Shown piece by piece: positions 10,895 through 22,036 of a stretch of 64,000 nt of DNA (position 1 is its first letter; every line of letters begins with the position of its first letter). The notes under the pieces were generated by a model. That model had not been told where the DNA came from, made no database searches, and was given only the letters and a program-made list of their open reading frames with translations. The translations under genes were made by a program, and so were the position numbers. The DNA comes from Podospora pseudoanserina (taxonomy: Eukaryota > Ascomycota > Sordariomycetes > Sordariales > Podosporaceae). The stretch spans positions 4,526,001 to 4,590,000 of the forward strand of contig NC_085921.1 of assembly GCF_035222485.1 (NCBI RefSeq), given 5' to 3'.

Positions 10895-13646
10895 TCACCA
10901 TCCACCCCACCCATCGTCCCCATCATCATCCTTGGGCTTGGTATCAATCTTCTTCACCACAACTGGCTTACTCTTCACCGGCACTGTCGTCTTCTTTGCT
11001 GTCGTCGCAGTGGTAGTTTTACCCAACCCCTTCGGCAAAGCTTTACTCCCCCCCAACACTCCTCCCTTCTTCTTCTCCGCCTGCTGCGCCAACCACCCCG
11101 CGAAATCTGGCTCCGAGCCATCATCAAACGGTTTACTTAACGCCGTTGTCGTTACTGCAGATTTCTTCTTTGACGATGATGGCTCCGCAAACGTATTGTC
11201 GTTTAACTGATTGCTCGATATCGAGGCAGTCATCTTGTTCGGAGTGGATGTATCATCGTCGTCCATGTCGCCCATATCACCCCACGCGTCAAAGTCGGCA
11301 CCATCATCGTTGTTGTCGTCCTCTGGGAAAAACAACTCGCCTGTTGTCGATGGGTTTCGGGTGAGGGGTGCTGATGGAGGAGGGGATTTAACTGTTTGCC
11401 GGTGGAGTGGCGAGGCAGAGGAGTTGGACGTGATGGGAGCTGCTGTTGATGGGCGCGAGGGAGGAGCAGACGAGGAAGCTGGGACAGAGGATGCCCCGTT
11501 GGAGGAAGTAATATCCCCTGCTGCAGCGGAGAGCTTGTTTGTAAAAGACGAAATGGCCCAGCCTGCCCAGCCGGCTGCTGCCTCTGCTTGGGGTGTGCCC
11601 ATCCTGGGGTTCCCAGAGATCGCGCTTTCTGGTGGTAGAGCTGTCTCGGGCATGCTTTCGACTGCCTTCTTGATCCTTTGGACGTACACGTCCAGTGTCT
11701 TGACTGCTTGGTCTCGAATAAGCTTCTCCTTGTCGATGAGCGACGGGCAGATGGCTGGAAGAACGCGAGTCGCGCAGTCTTCGTCGGAGAAGTGCTCCGA
11801 TGTGACAGACAGAGCCATCAGGGCAGCGTTTCGAGCATGAATGAATGGATCGCGAAGTGAGCGACTAAAGGCCGCTATGAGAACCTTGGAACGGGAAGAA
11901 GTCCCCAGATACTTGGCAATTTTCCCAAGACAAATCGTAGTATTTGTGCGAATACCGGGCTGCTCGTCATTGGCTGTTTTGGCCAAGTACTTTAGCAATT
12001 CGCCGTTGATAGTTCTATCGGAAAGTTTGGTGATGATTGTGAGGACAGACTTGAGTGTCTGTTCTCTGACAACTGGTGCTACATCTGTGAACCCCGTAAC
12101 CTAGACTACGTCAACACCTGTTACCGCACCACTAGTTATGACTCTTAACTTACTATTTGTGGAAAGATCTTGTCATTGACTATTTTTTGCGAGAGCCTGT
12201 CAATCATGAGGGGCAAATTGTCAAGTAAGCACACCCTGATAGCTCTGTCAGGGTTCCCAAATAGTCGAAGAAGCACGGGAAGGACCTTGGCGTCAAAATC
12301 CTCATTCGATGACTTCGTGGCGATTTTCATGACGAGTCCGAAGGCTTTGGGACCGCCGCCTCCAAATTCCACTGATTTCAATAGCTCTGGCAAAACTTTC
12401 ATTTTGAAAAAGTCCTCCGGAAAATCATCGGTGAGCTGATCGAGATCACTGCATCGCGTCAGGAAACGCTCGTTTTATGACTTGAAAAATCAAACACTTA
12501 CTCAAGAAACGCTTCTCTTTCCTCCTCCGTCTTCACCCCGAGATTCTCAACTCCCTCGGTTAGTTTGATTAGAGGCGTGTCGAAGAACGACCCATTTCGA
12601 CGGCCTTGTTCAAGGAAGTGAGCCACTGTGAGTCTGGCCTTGGGATTTGGGTTGGCGAGACGCTTATAGCTTGGGTGAAGACTGGGCGGTATATTCTTCG
12701 TCTGCCCAGCCTGGTCACTGCTGAAACTGCCATTGAAAATCTCGAAGATCAGCGCACCGAAGTTGTACGCATCTACAGCAGAGTGAGGATTGCGCTTGAT
12801 CGCATCCCATCCCGATTTTGCTAGCTCAGGTGGTGTATACCGTCCTGAGTCTGGGACAAGACTGCCATATGTCTACATTCATGTCGGTTAGTCGGTCGCG
12901 CATTGGAGAGGAATCTCCAACCTACATAGATCACAGCCTCGTCATCTTTAACATTACTCAAAACCTCAAAACCACCAAGCTTCCACTCGCCACTTTCTGT
13001 TGTGTAAACAGAAGCGACCTTCAAGTTGCCATGGACTGACGAGGCCTCATCATTGATGAATTTGACGGTTCGCTGGGTCATTATCAGCATTACAAAACCC
13101 TGGATAGAAATATCACACAGTCGGATGAAACTAACCGCGATGCTGTAAAGACCCCATTTCGCCGTCTCAGGACTTAGACTCTTTCGTTTAACGTGCCACC
13201 GCAGAGGTACTAGGCGTTCCGTTGCGATGTATATATACGTCTCTGACTTTTTCAGACATTTCAGTATGAAGCAGTATCTGGGTTGTCGCGCAAGCTCGTA
13301 CCTCGACTGTATCTAGCACCTTTACTACACCCGGGTGTCGTAGTGTTCGGAGCTTCTTCAGCGCATTTCTGGCGAGAGGGAGGGCGGATCGATTCGCAGC
13401 GATTTCGAATGAGAAGATACTGCAATCGGAACCATCTTCCTACTCCATAAATCTAGTCAGCTAAGGTGTGTTCTGTGGGTTTGTGCATACGGTAGAGAAA
13501 AGTTGGGTTGCGAAGCTTACCCGCCGAGTGCCATTGTACAGAGTCCATATAGAGGGGTCAAGGTCGACTTTATCGCCAAAATTATAGGGGAATGGCGGTC
13601 CCTTCGCTGCCATCGCTGAAGCGACGGCGGATTTGAGAAAGTCCAT
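10895..13646 (-). CDS. SCY1/CEX1-like pseudokinase with HEAT repeats
   Basis: Seven exons (13646-13521, 13439-13302, 13240-13136, 13072-12926, 12872-12502, 12448-12154, 12100-10895) encode 795 residues. The start MDFLKSAVASAMAAKGPPF and the sequence WTLYNGTRREDGSDCSIFSF are typical of the SCYL1 family. The kinase-like part (residues about 15-290) lacks the usual catalytic HRD and DFG motifs, as expected of a pseudokinase. HEAT-type helices follow (KMKVLPELLKSVEFGG and onward to about residue 520). The acidic C-terminal tail holds Trp in acidic surroundings (FDAWGD, FAGWLA, and a terminal DDGWGGW), resembling the Trp motifs that bind the mu-homology domain of delta-COP. The yeast and animal relatives act in COPI traffic and tRNA export. 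The start at 13646 was chosen by family likeness; an upstream Met at 13670 is less likely. Confidence 0.92.
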
Positions 13647-14787
13647 GCAGTTCTTCTGTATTCGGTGCAACGATTATTGCGATCGACTTCTTGGAGTATG
13701 GGAGGCTTGACAGAGATATCGCAGCTCGGGGATGGTGTAGTTGCTGAACAGCTGTCGGAAAAGGGGACTCCCTTCTGCGTAATCGCAAACCGCAATCTGT
13801 TATCGCGGGCGCTCTGCTGCCTTGCCAATGTGCGCTAACCCTAATACAGCAGGCGGAGTCGAAGCTTGTTACAGTTCTGCCGGGACCCGTTGCGCACGGG
13901 CCCTCATAACTCCGTCTACTAGGCTGCTGACTGCTGTTTCTTCGACAATTCCAATTCAAACCTTCCCCACGTTTTCATTCCTCAATCCAAACTGGCCTCG
14001 CATCTGAGCTCATTTCAGCTCTGTCCTGCCCCGACTTTATTGGTTCAGCTTGCCATCCCTATTTTCCATGGCACATGGTGTCGCGACTTGGATTGCTGAG
14101 GGCTGTGGTCGCCGGTCGGACGTAGAGGAACCACGAAGTTCGCACTCAGACCTAAGCGGAGTGGGAGCAAGATACAGATAGCCAAAAGGAAGCGACAGGA
14201 CGGCAGTGTCAGTCAACAAGTCTACCTATTTCCGCACTTGTCTCTCAGGTAAGCTTCACTTCCATTTCCACCTCTCTCTTCACCTCTTTTACGTGTCAGT
14301 GATGAGCAATTGGTAAAAGGTTTGATAGCCGCGCGTGCTCTTCTGGTATTATGATTCTGGGTGATGGGGCCTTGCGCCTTGGCGCGTCTGTTGCCATGCT
14401 ACTTCCTCCGCGCTACCTAGAGATTGTTGGCAATGTGCGGTTCGCATGGTGGCAGGAACATCGATGCTGGAGACCATGGTTTTCAGCACCACCGCTACAC
14501 GGAGTCTCGACTTCACTCATCTCTACGAACAAGGGGCCAAAGGCTGTGGTGGACATCTGGCGGATGAAGTTCTCCGAACCTTGTCTGCCCTGCCTCGTCG
14601 CCCAACATGGACCATAAAACCGCTGAGCTGGCTGTATGATGACCAAACATAAACTGAAAAGACCTGAGGCACATGTCTTGTTTGATTTCTGGACCTCCCT
14701 GAAATCGTAGATAGTCTTTTTCTTGTATTGGCGCTAATCATCTCACATAGGTCATACTTAGGTCGACATCACGAACAAGCAGGACCC
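13647..14787. other. Divergent promoter region
   Basis: This 1.1-kb stretch separates the starts of the SCY1-like gene (minus) and the PHD gene (plus). A GCTAAT ... CATAG acceptor-like site ends at 14750, so the PHD gene may carry an intron in its 5' leader. A short ATG frame (14351-14617) would then be an upstream ORF or intronic; it shows no known domain. Confidence 0.5.
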
Positions 14788-17234
14788 ATGCCGCGGTGCA
14801 GGCGTTGCAAATTAGAAGCAACGCCCGACAAGGCTTTGTTTCGTTGTAGACTTTGCACTAGATGTTATCATTCTGCCTGTCATAGGCCACTACCGAAAGA
14901 CCCAAGGTATGTTTTGCATCTTTATCTCCAAGCTTCCATCATTCCCCGGCATCTTGACAGCCTGCCACCTATTCGATACAACGCATAGCTAGCCATCCTA
15001 GATGGTAACCAAACCCTCGCTCCTGGTTGGCTGTCCTCTCCAAGCCCCCCCTCCATGTTATATGGAGTAGTGCCCCACTGATAGCATATTTTCCCGCGCC
15101 GCACAACTCACTCTATTGTTGCTTTACGTTCTTAATCTTAGCCCATCCTATCTCTCAGCATGCTCACCTCACTCCTAACCTCCAACCCCATTGACTAACC
15201 ACGTTATCGGATAGTAATTGGGTCTGCAAAAACTGCAGTGGCCCGCCAGAGACGAAGAAACGCCAGTACTATGAGAAGTCGGCATTGGCACCCTCATCGT
15301 CTGCGCGGACCGTTTTGCGAGTCTTGACCTCGACAGCCTCCCATGAAGAGGGCTCACGAGAGGCCACCGCCGCCATGTCTGATTCACAGTCGTCTGCGCC
15401 CCGCCGTCCTCTTGTAAGTGAACGCGATGGGCCGAGTGACGTGGACAGCTGCCCATGGCCAGAATGCAATGCTCAAATCAATGTGAAGGAAGAGCCCATG
15501 TGCCCTGAGCACCTTCGACTTTTGAAAGGAAATAGCCGCCCTCGAGCGCCTGCTGCGCCCACGTCACTTCCCAGCGTGACCGCCAATTTGGCTCCGTCGT
15601 CAAAGCCAAACCCGAAAAAGACGCTGGAACGACCAGCTACGCTTATGCGTAAAACAGCCTCCTCCGGCTTTCCCCACTCCGACTCCAAGCACGGCGCACC
15701 ACCATTCCTCCCGCCAAAGACCAAAGGGAGCTCGTCCTCTCTACCTCCAGAGCAGAGGCCAGTGATCAACACGATGGCTTCGACGGCAGTGGCCTCTGCT
15801 CGGTCCCAACTTTCACCGGCGCCAGCCCGCGCCTATACCGCGCCCATAAGCCCTACTTTGTTGAAAGATATGGAGCCTCCAAAAAAGCGACAAAAGATTT
15901 CCCCAATCCTGTCGCAGTCAAATGAGTCTAGGCTCAACGGGGCAGGTGCGTCTGCAGACTCGCTCTCTGCTCCGGATTCCCCAGAAAAGCGGCCAGAAAA
16001 GGAGCGGAGGACGAATCTGAAGCAGAGTAAGCCGAGTGCGAAAGAACCTGTCAGAAAAATGGCGCCTATGAGGGCCCTTAAGTTCGCCGACGAGCCAGAT
16101 AATGACCTTGCACGCCCATCTGTCAGTGGGACTACGGCAACGTCACCAATCAATGGCTCAGCGGAGGTTCTTTCCCAGCGGAATCCTCCCTCTAGATCGG
16201 TCTCCTTGAATCTGGATCAAGGGGGTCACATTGACCGAAGGGAGATTGACTCTAGTCTCCCCCCTCATCCTAGCAAACCCACTTTGACATCTCGTCACGA
16301 GTCGCTGGAGATATTTGCCACTACGTCCAGTGTCGGGCCCAGTTCTCATCAACCGAGGACGGACTACTTTTTCCTGGAGAAGACGCCCTCAACAAGTAAG
16401 CGTGACGATTCTTCAGAGTCCCCTCCAATACCTCCTACAGAGACAAACCACTCTACGGCAAACAACGTAAGCACTCCACCGAGGGTGAAAAAAACCAAGA
16501 AACTCGTCATCACTACCAAGGCGCGACCGCCAGCCAAGGCGACTCGTCCGGTCACTCCAACAGATCTAGACTACTTCATATACTCTCAGCCAGGGGCGTC
16601 CACCCCGCCTCCCGGCTTGGAGATTCCAGGCCTCAACAAACCCCCTCCGGCCTCGCCGTCTGCTTTCTCATCGACAGTCTCGCAGCAGCCACCAAAGGCA
16701 AAACCAGTAGAAGATGAGCCTCTCGCTCTGGACATCGATCCCAGAATACACTACCCGCGAGCTCATTCTCTAGCATGGCACGCGATGAAGGCCCAGGAGA
16801 TCGAAGCTCGGGGGACGAGAAAGCAGCGGTTTGGCAAGGCGGCACAAAGTCTGAAAAAGCAGATGGAAGCGCAGGCTGAGTTGAATATACCTTGGGAGGA
16901 GACCTTACCTGATATTATTCAGGAAAACCCGGCTTGGGTGGGGGCGTTGAAGAGCCTGAGGGGCATAATGCCTACACCGGCAGTGGAAGCTGAGGGTGGA
17001 GGAGACCCGATGGATCTCTGCACGAATGAGGCGATTGTAAAATCTGCGAATGGGAGTGGGACGAGTGGTCCTGTGGTCAATGGAGTGGAGAGAAAGATAC
17101 GAAAGATGAAGAGGACGGGGAGCGGGCTGAGCGTTGTGAGTCGAGATGGGGTTTTGAGTTTTGGGGACCGGAACGGGCAAGGGAGCGGAAGTGTAAATGG
17201 GAGCTTTGAGCCGAGCGAGTATGGTATGAACTGA
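14788..17234 (+). CDS. PHD-finger nuclear protein
   Basis: Exons 14788-14906 and 15215-17234, joined over a 308-bp intron with a CTAAC branch site, encode 712 residues. The splice rebuilds a PHD finger at residues 4-47: C4-x2-C7, C20-x2-C23, H28-x2-C31, C44-x2-C47, with Trp42 two residues before C44 as in most PHD fingers. Neither exon holds the complete finger alone. A second small Cys/His cluster lies at residues 119-139 (CPWPEC ... CPEH). The middle is Ser/Pro/Lys-rich and disordered, with basic stretches (PPKKRQK, RVKKTKK) that look like nuclear localisation signals. A conserved-looking helical part near residues 545-610 includes IHYPRAHSLAWHAMKAQEIE and IPWEETLPDII. PHD fingers commonly read histone H3 tails; the target here is unknown. 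The exact family is not recognised. Confidence 0.85.
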
Positions 17235-18650
17235 CTGAGAGAAAACACGATTCGTGTATAAGGTTATTGGGCTGAGTTATCGGCGGGCTGCTGTACAAAG
17301 CTTGGTGTCGGGGAGGGAGGGACTCGGAGGGGACCAGAAAAGGAGTTGTAAGCATGTTTGGCATCACATTCACAGGCGAGAGGAATGGCTGACGCGGTGT
17401 TTTCTTGACACAGTATACATTTTTTTTGTCGTCGAGCGAAGTCTAGCAAGACATGGGCTATTCTTATAGGAGTACGGGGGGGTGGTTTTCTATTTCCACG
17501 GTTTCGTCAAAGCATAGCTGCATTGGAGGGGCGTCTAGTTAATTGAGTTTATCTTGTTTTTATGTCGTTCTGTGATTTGGGAAGATAGCGTACATGGCTG
17601 AGAGGAGCATAGCGACTGCATTGTAGTGGAGCAGGTATAGGTGATAAGACACGAGATAGTCAAATCGATATGCGTGAGAGGAGAGGCTGAGCTGAGAGCT
17701 AGGTGCCTGTAATAGTCTTATCGCGACTACATGCGACTCTCTCCCAGCTCCATAGAACAAGACTATAATTTCCCAGGCGTAAAAATAGCAGTAGAATAGT
17801 CTCGCACCGACTAACTAGCGCTCACCGAATTGAAATTTATCTAGCATAGCTCTCGAAGTTGCACAGTGTGGACGCGCAGAATGGAGCGAGCCATCGGTCT
17901 TGTAGGACACACGCACACTGTGCCGTAAGAAACACCTAGTCCCAATGACCTACATAGGTAAATCATGCTTGACAACGACCACCGACAGTACAATACAAAA
18001 TATCATTTCTACTGCTTGTAGGTTAGGATATCCCCCGCCCCTCTCCCCAACGTCTATAACAAGGCTGCAACAACGCACCTCATTTCCCGCCGGAAGTTTG
18101 TACCGCGACACCAACGACTAGAACTGACACCCGACTAAAAAAGCCCTCTACTTTCAGTGAGCTTTCCAAATGAGAGAGCATTGGAGCAACAGCCCGACAG
18201 TTAGTTAAACTTGTAAAACCCTAGATACATAGCTCTCGCTAGCCGACCAACCGTCACCAATCTAACCGGCTGTATATCGGTCTCACAGAGAACAACTACC
18301 AAAAAAAAGATGCGACCCAACACACAAGCAAACGCAATCAAACCTTTCGATATGTTCTTTCATTTCCATCTACAATGAGAACTTGGTATTATTTACAAAA
18401 CAAAAAAAAAATCGAAAAAACCACAAACTTTATCAATCTCAAATTCCAGACCGTATATATCCATCCGCACACGCCTCCTCCAATTTGTGATGCCAACCAA
18501 CCAGAGAGTCCCCCTCACCAAACCGAATTTTTAGTTGACCCCCAGATAGCCACCATGCAAAACAAACAAAAGGAAATGAATATCTCGTAAACTCGCTCGC
18601 TTGCTTTCGTATAATGCACACCCACCCCCCTCTTAGACACCACCTCCCGT
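17235..18650. other. Convergent intergenic region, 1.4 kb
   Basis: This lies between the 3' ends of the PHD gene (plus) and aconitase (minus). It is moderately AT-rich with A-runs (18401-18420), fitting 3' UTRs. I found no tRNA, repeat or convincing frame. Confidence 0.55.
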
Positions 18651-21129
18651 CTAAACCGAAGCACTCTTACTCAACAGATTCAACGCGCTCCCCGCCAAAA
18701 TAAACCCAGCCTGGTCCTTGCTAACCTGGTGCTTGACAGGGACCAAAAACTCCTCACCGGTACCCTTCTTGGTAACCTTGAGCTGGACCTCGCCCTGTCC
18801 ACCATTCTGGAGCATGTCATACAAGCCCACAGTAGCAACCTCGTCACCGGCAGCAATCTTATCATAATCCTGCTCGTTGGCTAGCGTCAGGGGGACAACG
18901 CCCTGCTTCTTGAGGTTGGTTTCGTGAATGCGGGCGAATGACTTGCACACGATGATCCTGGCGCCGAGGTAGCGGGGCTGCAGAGCGGCGTGCTCGCGGG
19001 CGGAACCCTCGCCGTAGTTGTGCTCGGCGACCACGAGCCAGGGCTGGTTGCGCTCCTTCCAGAGCTTGGCCAGCTCGGGGATGGTGTGCTTGGATCCGTC
19101 GAGATCGTAGGCGACGTTGACCTCGTCCGTCTCAGCGTTGACGGCCGTGTTGAGGGTGTTGGCCGAGATGTTGGGGAGGTGGCCTTTGTACTTGAGCCAG
19201 GGGCCGGCGGCGGAGATGGTGTCGGTTGTGCACTTGCCCGATACCTTGACCAAGACCTTGAGGCCGGAAAGGTCAGAGTTGGGGAAGGGCTCAAAGGGCT
19301 CGAGAAGGGCAAGACGCTCCGAGGTGGGAGAGATGGCGACCTTTTCGTTGGGGTTGGGGGGCTGGGAGGCGACCTTAAAGACGTCCTTGCCAATGTCGAA
19401 GGGAGTCTTGGGTCCCTCGAGACCGTGGGGAGCAGGGAACTTGAACTCCTTGCCATCGGGGGTGGTAAGGGAGTCGGTTACGGGGTTGAAGGTGGTGGAA
19501 CCGGCGTAGGCCATGGCGGTAACGATCTCGGGCGAGGCGAGGAAGTTCATGGTGTCTAGGTTACCGTCGTTACGGCCGCGGAAGTTACGGTTGTAAGAGG
19601 TGAGAATGGCGTTGACTGTGCCCTTCTCGACACCATCCTGACGCTTCCACTGACCAATGCAGGGACCGCAGGCATTGGACAGCACAATGCCGCCGGCCTT
19701 TTCGAAAGTCTGAAGGGTGCCGTCTCTCTCGAGGGTGGCACGAATCTGCTCACTGCCAGGAGTGACGTAGAAATCAGCCTTGGGCTTCAGTCCAGCCTCC
19801 TCAGCAGCCCTCACAATGCTTTCGACACGGGTCATGTCCTCATACGAGCTGTTGGTGCAGCTACCAATGAGACCGGCCGAAAGCTTCTCGGGCCACTTCT
19901 GCTCCTGAACTGTGCTCTTGAATTGGGACAGGGGAGTGGAAAGATCGGGAGTATGGGGACCGTTGATATGGGGCTCGAGCTTGGACAGGTCGATTTCGAT
20001 GAGTTCGTCGTATTGCGCACCCTCGTCGGCCTTGAACCTGAAGTACGCATCCTCAGAGGCGCCCGCGCCAGGGAAGTTCTGGAAAGCGGCAGCATTCTTG
20101 ACAGCCTGCTCTCTGCGAGTAGCCTCGAGGTATCTGGCTGAGGCCTCGGTGTAGGGGAAGATGGAGGTGGTGGCACCAATCTCAGCGCCCATGTTGCAAA
20201 TGGTAGCCATACCAGTGCAGCTCAGTGTCTCAACACCAGGACCCAAGTACTCGACAATGTAACCAGTACCGCCACGGACTGTCAAGAGGCCAGCCAGGTG
20301 CAGGATCAGATCTTTGGGAGAAGCCCAGTTGCTAAGCTTACCGGTGAGTCTGACACCAAGGACCTTGGGAGCCTTGAGTTCCCATGGAGCACCGACAAGA
20401 GCCTCGACGGCATCGGCACCACCAACACCAATGGTGATAGTAGACAAGCCACCGGCGTTGGGGCTGTGCGAATCGGTACCGAGCATCATCAAACCGGGGA
20501 TGGCGTAGTTCTCCAAGACAGTCTGGTGAATGATACCAGCACCCGGAGCCCAGAAATCCAACCCGTACTTCTTGGCAGCCGACTCAAGGAAGTCAAAGAC
20601 CTCGTGGTTGGTCTGAATACCAGCTTGCAAATCGTCATCGGCACCTTTGCTACCCACGATCAGGTGGTCGCAGTGAATACTCGCGGGAATGGCGGTCTGG
20701 GGGAGGTTGCATGACATGAACTGCAAGAGAGCCATCTGAGCCGAGGCGTCCTGCATGTTGACTCTGTCAGGCTTGAGCTTGAGGTTCGCCTTGCCTCTGA
20801 TATCGCGGCCATTGTTGGTGTTGTTGAGGAGGGACTCCTCGACATTGTCGAGATGGCTGTAGAGGATCTTCTCGGCCAGGGTCAGCCGCTGGGCGCCCAG
20901 CACTCTGCGGACCTCCGTGTACTTGCTGTGCAGCTTCTCGTATGTTGGTGGGAGGGAGGTGATATTGGAGTATTGTCTCGAGCCCGCTGCTTGGCGAAGC
21001 TGCTGGGTTTGGAAGGCCCTCTGCAATTAGTCACATATGTTAGCGGCGAGTCTCTTTTGTCTCTCCCTGGAAGAGGAAACATACTCTCAGGGCAACGCCC
21101 GAGCGGCTCGCAAGGTCGATTGGCCTCAT
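18651..21129 (-). CDS. Mitochondrial aconitate hydratase (aconitase)
   Basis: Exon 1 (21129-21085) encodes MRPIDLASRSGVALR, and exon 2 (21020-18651) follows a 64-bp intron with a GTATGT donor; together they give 804 residues. Aconitase interconverts citrate and isocitrate in the TCA cycle using a 4Fe-4S cluster. The cluster cysteines are visible in GSCTNSS (about residue 400) and ACGPCIG (about 465-468). Other family motifs are HCDHLI, GTDSHSPNAGG, the swivel-domain NYGEGSAREHAAL, and KSFARIHETNLKKQG near the end. Exon 1 plus the start of exon 2 is Arg/Ser/Ala-rich with few acids, as expected of a matrix-targeting presequence. Fungi can carry a second, lysine-pathway or diverged aconitase, but this one fits the canonical mitochondrial enzyme. 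Confidence 0.97.
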
Positions 21130-21913
21130 GATTTATGGTCTGGTTCGCCAAGTTCGTCCAGCTCGGCGGGGTGTGTCGAGGGGAGAAGAAAATATTTATG
21201 ACTGTCCAAATCTTTGCCGGTTGCGCCATCCGCCACGGCAGTCTCTTGGTGGCCCGTTTCAGGGGTCTTCCGATAGCGGAACCGTGCTAAAATCCGGGGT
21301 AGTTTACAGGCTTGATTTGCAACTGTTGCCCTGGAATTCGACTCTGCCTGATGGGTATTCTCCTGTAACGCTGTTCCTATACGCAAGATATGACGGCGTT
21401 TCTGAACAATGTCTGTTGTTATACAATCTCTTGTCTAGAGAGGCATCGCACTTCGTCTTTGAAGGTGCCCAAATCGACCCTAGTCCGTATCGGAGACCTA
21501 CATCATGGCTCCACGCCAGGGCGATAGCAACAATTGACCAATCACATCGCAGATAATGCTAATCTTCGAATTGACTGACACCAGGTGTGAGGGCTTCTGG
21601 AAGTTTACTTGAGTGATAGTAAGCGAACTGTATAGATAGTAATATCCGTCTCCAGGTTCTTCAACCACTACCTCGCTTTGCCTAGTTACAATCGTAAAGC
21701 TCGAGCTTGTGTCCAGCTTAGGGGTTCTCCTCCTACTCTACCTTAAAAAATGTAGCACAGAGTTGATGGAGACATTATGTGGTAGAGTTTGCAAAGGGAG
21801 AACTCTTTGACGGACAGTTTGGAAGTCGAAATTATTACCGTCACAGGCCTTATGCAAAACAAAGTGCAAAAATGAATGATTCCCTGGAAGGTAAAGGAAA
21901 AAGCAAAATAGAT
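21130..21913. other. Aconitase promoter region
   Basis: This lies upstream of aconitase and downstream (3' side) of the tRNA-Leu gene. A frame at 21128-21556 stays open but shows no domain. No other feature is evident. Confidence 0.5.
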
Positions 21914-22036
21914 TGATGAGGGTGGGATTCGAACCCACGCCTCTTGCGAGACCAGGAGATTTGGACCCTCGAAAGGGTTCAAGCGGAATTCAGGTGAACC
22001 TGAACCTGGCGCCTTAGACCGCTCGGCCACCTCACC
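21914..22036 (-). tRNA. tRNA-Leu(CAG) with intron
   Basis: Read on minus, the acceptor GGTGAGG (from 22036) pairs with CCTCATC (one G-U pair), followed by discriminator A73 at 21914. The D arm and A box read TGGCCGAGCGG, and the T arm and B box read GTGGGTTCGAATCCCAC. The anticodon stem CCAGG pairs with CCTGG across an intron of about 41 nt inserted after position 37, and the loop TTCAGG gives anticodon CAG. The intron contains CCTGAA, able to pair with TTCAGG, the usual pre-tRNA fold. A long variable arm (CTC GCAA GAG) confirms a class II tRNA. Leu is supported over Ser by the anticodon and the A discriminator. Confidence 0.95.

Noticed and set aside
19117-19559. Long plus-strand frames opposite aconitase
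   Set aside because: They are antisense shadows caused by strong codon bias in the aconitase gene.
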